From Lates calcarifer (Eukaryota; Chordata; Actinopteri; Centropomidae): DNA of 64,000 nt. Shown here in pieces: positions 38,301 through 45,900 of this stretch. The translations under genes were made by a program, and so were the position numbers. The stretch spans positions 6,866,712-6,930,711 of the forward strand of contig NC_066851.1 in assembly GCF_001640805.2 (NCBI RefSeq). Direction: 5' to 3'. The notes beneath the pieces are model-generated. The model saw only the letters and a program-made list of their open reading frames with translations, ran no database searches and was not told the DNA's origin. Numbering within the stretch: position 1 is the first letter of the stretch; every line of letters starts with the position of its first letter.

Positions 38301-41300
38301 AGACCATATTATCTGCATCCTCCAGACGTCTGCGACTCCATATTCTTGTCTTCCTCTTACTTTGTGTTCATAGCAGAATTGCTAAGACAAACACTGTCTT
38401 TCCCCCTTTTTGTTTATATTGTTGATGACGCTGTCATCCTGCTAGACAAAACTGACTTGGGGCTCTGTGCTTCAGTTCAGTGTGAGCTCTGTGTTGCAAC
38501 CAGTCAATTGATCCATACAGTGTGGGCATAAAAGTTCCCAGTTCTGGCTGAACAGAAAGGCAGATTAATACGTGTAGTGCACAATCAATAAAAAAAATCC
38601 AGAGTCTGCCCAGCTTTATTTTACTCATTCCTCTTTCTCCTCTGCATTTTCTGCACTTGAACACTGAATAAATAAAGTTATTAAAATTATAAAGTATTTG
38701 AGCAGTGAGCAGTGTCTGTCTCCAAATGTCTGATGAGGGTGAAAGTATTTTCAACAGATACCAAGTCTGAATAATGGACAACTAAACCCCCCACCCCCCC
38801 ACCCCCCAAATTTCATGAGACCTTTACCAGCACTGCGTTTTTCTTTTTCTGTCTAACCAATGTTACTAAACTGAGACAAGGATGAAAAGGGCAGGACTCT
38901 TACTTTTTTGGAGAGTCACCTACTATAAATACATTTAATTATATGCACAGATATAGGGTTCCTGGCTTAAAGCACTGCTGTAATCATTCATGGGTCATAT
39001 ATCTGTGTCTGTAGTATCATCAGTTTCTCATTGGGCTTTTAAAGCCTCCACATAGCCATAATCACACAGTGTATTCAGGAATTAGAGAAGTATGCCACAT
39101 GTCAGGTCAGACTCTTCATGAAATGGCCAGCGGTGCCTTTTATAATTTTACCCCATTCCCACCCTTTCACCCCTCGAATGCAGCCAACCAAAGATAGAGG
39201 CTAAAAACGTTATGAAGCCGGAGGGCTTTGGTGCTCGGGACCCTTAAGTAGGGACATTTATAAATATTACAAAGCAGAGCACCTGTCAGAAGATATTTGA
39301 ATCACTAGCAAACTGAAATCCTTTCCGGGTCAACATGGGAACCAGATATAATTAAATGACTTCATATTTCACCAGTTGTCCTTTAAGATACTATATGTGG
39401 GTATTACACCAGCAGGCAGTGTGGCTAACTCTGGCACAGGACACTGGGTCTTTAGCTAAAACCATCAATCTGAAAGTCTTAGGCACCATGTATAATCCCT
39501 TTAAGTTTGCAGGGCTCATGTGGTCACTCAGAGTTTAGAGTCATAATTTTACTGGGCTCAATTACATTCTCCACATTCTAACTCCCAAAGATTAAATATA
39601 GAGGGGACCTGTATGTTTTACATGCAACAACAGGACATTTTTATTCATGCACAAGTGAAACTAAATGCTCATAGATTAATTTACTAATATCTCTGCAGTT
39701 AGAAAAATGTTAGTGAATAGGTTTTTTAGTGTGGTTCTCTTGATAAATCTCTGTTCCACCTTACAAACATTTGACTGGATCATCTGTACCCCACGATGCA
39801 TTTGTTATTGATGGGACTGGCACCCTATAGAATGAGAAAGTCACTGACACGTATAATATTAAACATGTACAAAATATATAAAAAATAACTAACAATAAAT
39901 AAGTAAAAATCGTACAACAATAAATAAGCACTAGATGTTTGGAACTATCCTATGCATTGTGTGGCAGGATGGATGCTTCACAATGACTAGAGGAGCAGCT
40001 ATATGTTACCCTCGTATCAGAGGTGGGAAGTTAAACAGATAAACACTGGTAAAATTAATCTTTTAGACCTCATCACAGCACTTTTCTGTCTGAAAAGGCT
40101 TTGGATAAAACATAAATCTCACCTTAAAGATCACCTGTGGAGTGTTTACTCTCCAAATCAGACTGTGTTTGTCCTTGAGGTCTAAACAGTTACCCAGTTT
40201 GTAGCTATTAACTGCTCAGACTCAACTCACTTAAAGTGTCCCTACACCCTCTAGGTGCGCGCATGTGCATGATTGGAGTGAAAACAATGTTGACTTAAAC
40301 CACTCCACCTGTGACCAGTGTACTGCAGCAGTACACTGTCATTATAACAATGAGAATCACTGAACACAATAGTTAATCCATGTGTGGACTTAACAGCCAC
40401 TGCTAGAAAATCAGAGCACATTGTATTTCCCTCATGCAAAGCTCTGTGGGCACTGCACTATTCAAGCAATGCATACTGTAATTTCCTTAAACACTGTGCT
40501 GGGCAAAAATGAACAAACCAACCAAGGCAGGAGCAGACTTTAAATTTGGATTTTATGAGTTAAGACATTTCACAAAGCTTTGTTGATAACTCCCTACGCA
40601 TTTAATGTTTGAAGAAATTATCTCTCACAATTTAATTCATGACAGCCATACCATAAGAGGTCTTTTAAACATATATTTTATATTGAGAATATATATGTAT
40701 ATTTTCTGTATACTTATCATAGTATACAGTTATTGACGACAGTTATTGACGAGTAGATGTAATTAAGCAGCCCACTGAGCTGATTGTCTGTTACATTGTC
40801 AATGATATGAACTGTTTCAAGTGTCATTATGTTTTCAGATGCCTCAGAATCAATGTGGCACCCTGTCTCAATAAAAATAATTGAACAGTGAAAATATACA
40901 GAAATGATCAGAGATGGTGGCAGCCGTTATACACATATACAACAAAGAGCCTCCAAACGATGAGGCGCTCAAGAGGATAACCGTGATTTTGAAAGGATTC
41001 TGCCAGTCTCGCTGTGTTTAAAAAATAAAAATGGTCATGAAATCTGTCGTTGATGAGGCAAGTGACCATAACAGACACGAAAGGTCTGTCAAACTTTGCA
41101 TTTCTACACATCCAGAAGCAGTGCGTAGGGCATTGCTAAGAAGAGCAATAATGTATTTAATGAGAGCAAAAACAGAAAAGAGCAAAAAATTTGAAATTTA
41201 CTTGTTAAATGGAAGTTCTTTACATTTCTGGCTAACTAGCTTGCTTCTCACAGTGGTAAACTATACTTCCAAAGTCAAGAGTTAGCACGTCACTTGATAA

Positions 41301-42912
41301 CTAGTAGTCTGCAGGGTTACAAATTTGCTCTGTTCAGAACAAGCACATTCATTATGTTGTATTCTGCTTTTGTGGAAGCCTGGATGCTGCCAGAGTGTAG
41401 ATTATTAGCTGCTTTTTAGTCTTATGAATCTGCTGCTCGTGATGATGCTAACTTTTAGCCTAGGACCTAGAGCTTTAGCCTTGTATCACAATATCCTGTA
41501 TATTCTCTTGACAAGTGATCAGTTACATGGGTGCACAGAACAATAAATAAGATACAATATATGACGATCTGCATAGGGGCCTTTATAGTCTAAAACCTTC
41601 TACTTCCATTAGCTTGTGTGAAGTTGGATTTGGGTGGTGAACATGGCTTGACTGTCAGATGCTGTCCAGATTTCAATACAGTAATGGAAATAATAGTCTA
41701 TTATCATTAATGAGAATAATGACAGGTGATTTACTGGTGAAATATATTCTCCAATAGTGCCATATTAAGATTAAATAGAAATTAAACTTGGCAGTGGATC
41801 CTTAAGAAGCTGAGCATTAATGAGATTGTCCAAGTTGTGTCTCCTATGTGCGCCATGTGCTACATGATAGATGAAACCAGTACAGCAGGATGATAAAGTG
41901 GTACAGGGGCAAAGGTTTCTGTACTCACCCAGATAAGAATCCTGTGTGAAAGATCACCTGCTGAGCTAAAGGAAGAAATTCAGTAAGAAAGTCCATGAGA
42001 ACTGGTTGGATAATGTATGTCTGTTTAGGTAATGTTAATCTATTTGGATCACTTGCTGCCAACAACAAAAGCATGGACATATACATTAACTAGTGGTGTG
42101 TTTTTTCCAGCACCAAAGCAAAACTCAGCTGCAGAATATATGAAGAATGGACATGCTACCCTCTTTCTTTTTGTTGTCACAGCATCAAGTTCTAATGCAT
42201 ATCTCCTCTGCTGCACTAGGCAACATTAGCTTCAAAAGGCAATGATAATATGCAGGGGTGTTTGATGCTGCAGTCACACAGTTTGCTCTTAGCCAGTTAA
42301 TCAGGCTGAATCTACTCTGGATGTGACATCAATGTCAACTGTCAAGTTGCAAGTGACATTAAGAACAGTTTGAAATCTAGTCTGACTGACACATCTCAAA
42401 CAATATAACCTGATGTCAACTATAGTCAAATTTGAATGTGGTTTAAAACTGATTGACTAGTGTAATGTGCCAAAATCTAACTTCTGGATAGACTGAATGA
42501 TATAAATCTGCAATTACAGCTAACATTTAAGGCACACAATGAAGTGGATCTTTAGTGAGAGTATTCTTCAAATGATTCTGTAGTTTGAAGTCAGGGTTGC
42601 ATGGGCAGCCCCCCCGATCACTGTAAAAGCAAAACCGAATGAAATATGATAATGTAGCATTTTTTCAGTCTTTAATGATGCAAATGTGGGACACCATCCT
42701 TTGGGAAACTAATGAAAGTGATGAAGGATTTCAATTTGCCTGTGATTCTCTGTTCTCCAGCCAATTAGACTAGCCTCCTGTGGTTTCTGAGTAGCACTCA
42801 ACAGAGTCCAACTTAGGCTGACCTGCAGACTGACTGGATGTGCACATTACATAAACATTGCTGATGGGGTAGAAGTAGGGGGGTCAAAATTGTCCAGCAT
42901 GCATTTTCCCTC

Positions 42913-42943
<31 letters not shown>

Positions 42944-45900
42944 GTCTGTCTTCTTTTTTCAAGATGATGAAACCCAACGTGGCATTGATGTGGTCTTTTA
43001 GCTCACAGCAAGACACCAAGTTGTGTCATATTTCACTGTTGGGGTGTCATACTGCACAAAAACATGCTATGCAATTTTGTGATGTTCTCATTTTTCTTGA
43101 AACCCTGTGAAAACCTGATCCTCCTCATTTTATCCTCAAAGTAAGGAGGAGAACATCATAAGGCTTAGCAGCGCTTAGATCTAAATGCTAATAATAGCAT
43201 GCTAACATGCTCACAGTGGCAATGTTGATAATTGGCAGGTATGTTTATCATGTTCACCATTTTAGTTTAGAATATTGGCATGATGATATTTGATAATTGG
43301 CACTAAACACAAATTACAACTGAGGCTAATGAGAAGGAATTCATTTTTCAGGTTTTTGGTCACAAACCAAGTTAATGATCATTTATAAATTTGACCTGAT
43401 GATGGCGCTGGATAAAAAGTAATGAGATCCCGAAAATTATTACAAGTCACCCTGCGTTCCATCCAAAATTTGTTGAGATGTCTGAACCAAAGTAGTGCTT
43501 TGACCAACAGGAAACAGTTGCTAAAACTGTTTTTTTTATTAGCCCACACATACTAAATGAGTTGTTTATTGTTATAAGAAATGTAATTGTTGTGTATCTT
43601 TTAAAGCCAACAGGCATTAGACAGCATTGCACAGGATGAAGCTAGCTCACACTGAACCCAACCTGTTCAGTTTTAAACAATGCTGGTAGTTCCTTTGGAC
43701 AACACTAGGTCTTCTCAACTACTTTATACAAGGTGAAAGTCTTTGGGTGCCATCCAATGGCTGAAGTTCTTACCTAGCTGCAGTGATCGAAACAGGGTGT
43801 GGTCACTGCACAATGACATTACAGTTGGGTGTGGTTACATGTGCAACAAAGGACACCTTTGACCAAACAGAAGCACACCCAACAAATGTTATCAGAGGTG
43901 CAAAGGCCTGGGAAGTTTTTCACAGAAAAGGTCAGGTAAACAATGCCCTTCAGCTTTTCAATTGTTCTGTTACTATTACAGTGGAGTTGACGCTAATTTC
44001 CAAGGATATGATTGTAGGTCTCACAGATTCCTTCCCTACCTTACCTCCTCGTCTTCAACCTCTTTCAAACTTCAAACTTTAAGTATAACACTACACACTC
44101 TTTGAAATGTTTCTCTTACACCTGTCCTCTGTTTTTATTAAATCCCTCACACATGCCCTCACTTCTGTCAGAGTTGGCTTAGGAGATTTCCTTTAAAAAA
44201 AAAAAAAAAATCATGTTGCATTACACATTGCTAATTCCCACAGAAAAATCCCTTCTAATTAGTGATGTCTAGTGTAGTCCTCACCATGTCACAACACAGT
44301 TATATGTGGTGACAGCAGGAACTTAGCAGCTGGCCTGCCACTGTTTTTATTTTATCCATGTCGCAGCTGAATTCACGACACCACTTAAGACAGGGGAGGT
44401 TGAGACCTAAGTAAAAAGACTGTATAGCCCCATGCTATATTCACACCACACTGCACTCTTTAATTAAAATCACCATGTCCCTCCAGTGTTCTTGAGTGAG
44501 AGAAAAACAAGCAGAAATAAAAGGAAAATATAACAAACAGAAAGTCAGAATATGCTTCTCATGTTGGTATTCCAACTGAATGGACATCACAAGAGAAAAA
44601 TGAAGTCATGTGGCAAGAAAAGCCTTCAGAGGGATATTGTTCCACAGAGAGCAGAACACTTACACATCAGTGCTTTCAGAAGATCTGTGAAAAGAATTGT
44701 GAGACACATGCTTGTTTGTGTAGCAGCAGCAAAATGAACGTTAAAGATTTATGGCTTCCAAAATAGGTTTCCTCTGTCATATGTCTTGACATTATCAGGA
44801 AGCTGCACAGGATGCTGCTTTTTGCCAACAGCTGATGCAGGACAAAAAAGTCTGATTTGCTATTGTTATCAGATCTTCCAAGCCTAACTTGTCAGACTTG
44901 TACAAGCAGAAAATACAGTACAATTTAAACAACAAGTACATTATGTCTATATGAGGATTCCTGATAAATGAGACACCCACATTTTTGTTTGGGTGTGCTG
45001 TACCAAGAGCATGACATAGGTTGGCACCAAACAGTCTGGATTCAGTGATATTTGGATGAACCCTATCAGCCTATCAACTTATCGGCTGTCTCCAAAAGAT
45101 ACAAAGAATAAGTTGTCAATAAGCTTTATCACATAGATGAGGGTGCATCAGTGTCAGCCATGTATTCAAGCCAAGGAATCTGCTAAGAGATTTCATTCCC
45201 TTCGCCAAAGTTGTAATGGGACCTGAGATGAATACATGTTGTGACTGACAGTCACTCAGTTTCTTCAGTAGCAGGACCCATCTCAGAATTTGCCTTCGCC
45301 TTCAGTGTGGATAAGAGCTCTGTTCGTTCCCTGACAGGTTTATCGGCCATGGTTAGATTTTCAGTCTTTGCCATTCTTACATGCTCAGTTATAGAGTCCC
45401 CAATCAGAATAATGCCCATCAGGTGTGGAGTTAGTGATAATTGAGTGATGTCTAGCAGTGGTTTGGGGGATTTCTTGGGTTTTGGTTCAGAAATCAAACA
45501 TCAATAAAAAAAAATTAGAGACCATGTTGACAGTATATTGACATTGTGACTGAAAAGCACTCCGTACTTATGGGTTAGACAGTGTTCAAACTTGGCCTTC
45601 ATTTTGATCTGAGCTTTATTTTTTGTGGCTTTATCTTATCTGTTGTGACGCCATTGCAGAATCTGTCTACAGACTTGACAGACTTCAACAGACTGCTACA
45701 GTAGGTATCTCTACATTTTTCCATGATGACACACACACAGACTCACAAAGTGAAAACAACATCAATCATGCTGTGGCACCTTGTAAAAACCCTATAACTT
45801 GGCTTGAACTCGCTGCTTCGTGGTTTCCAACCTGTCATGTTAATGATGAATCATAATCATGGGACAACAAAAGGACAAGAGAAGAATTTATTAGAATTAA

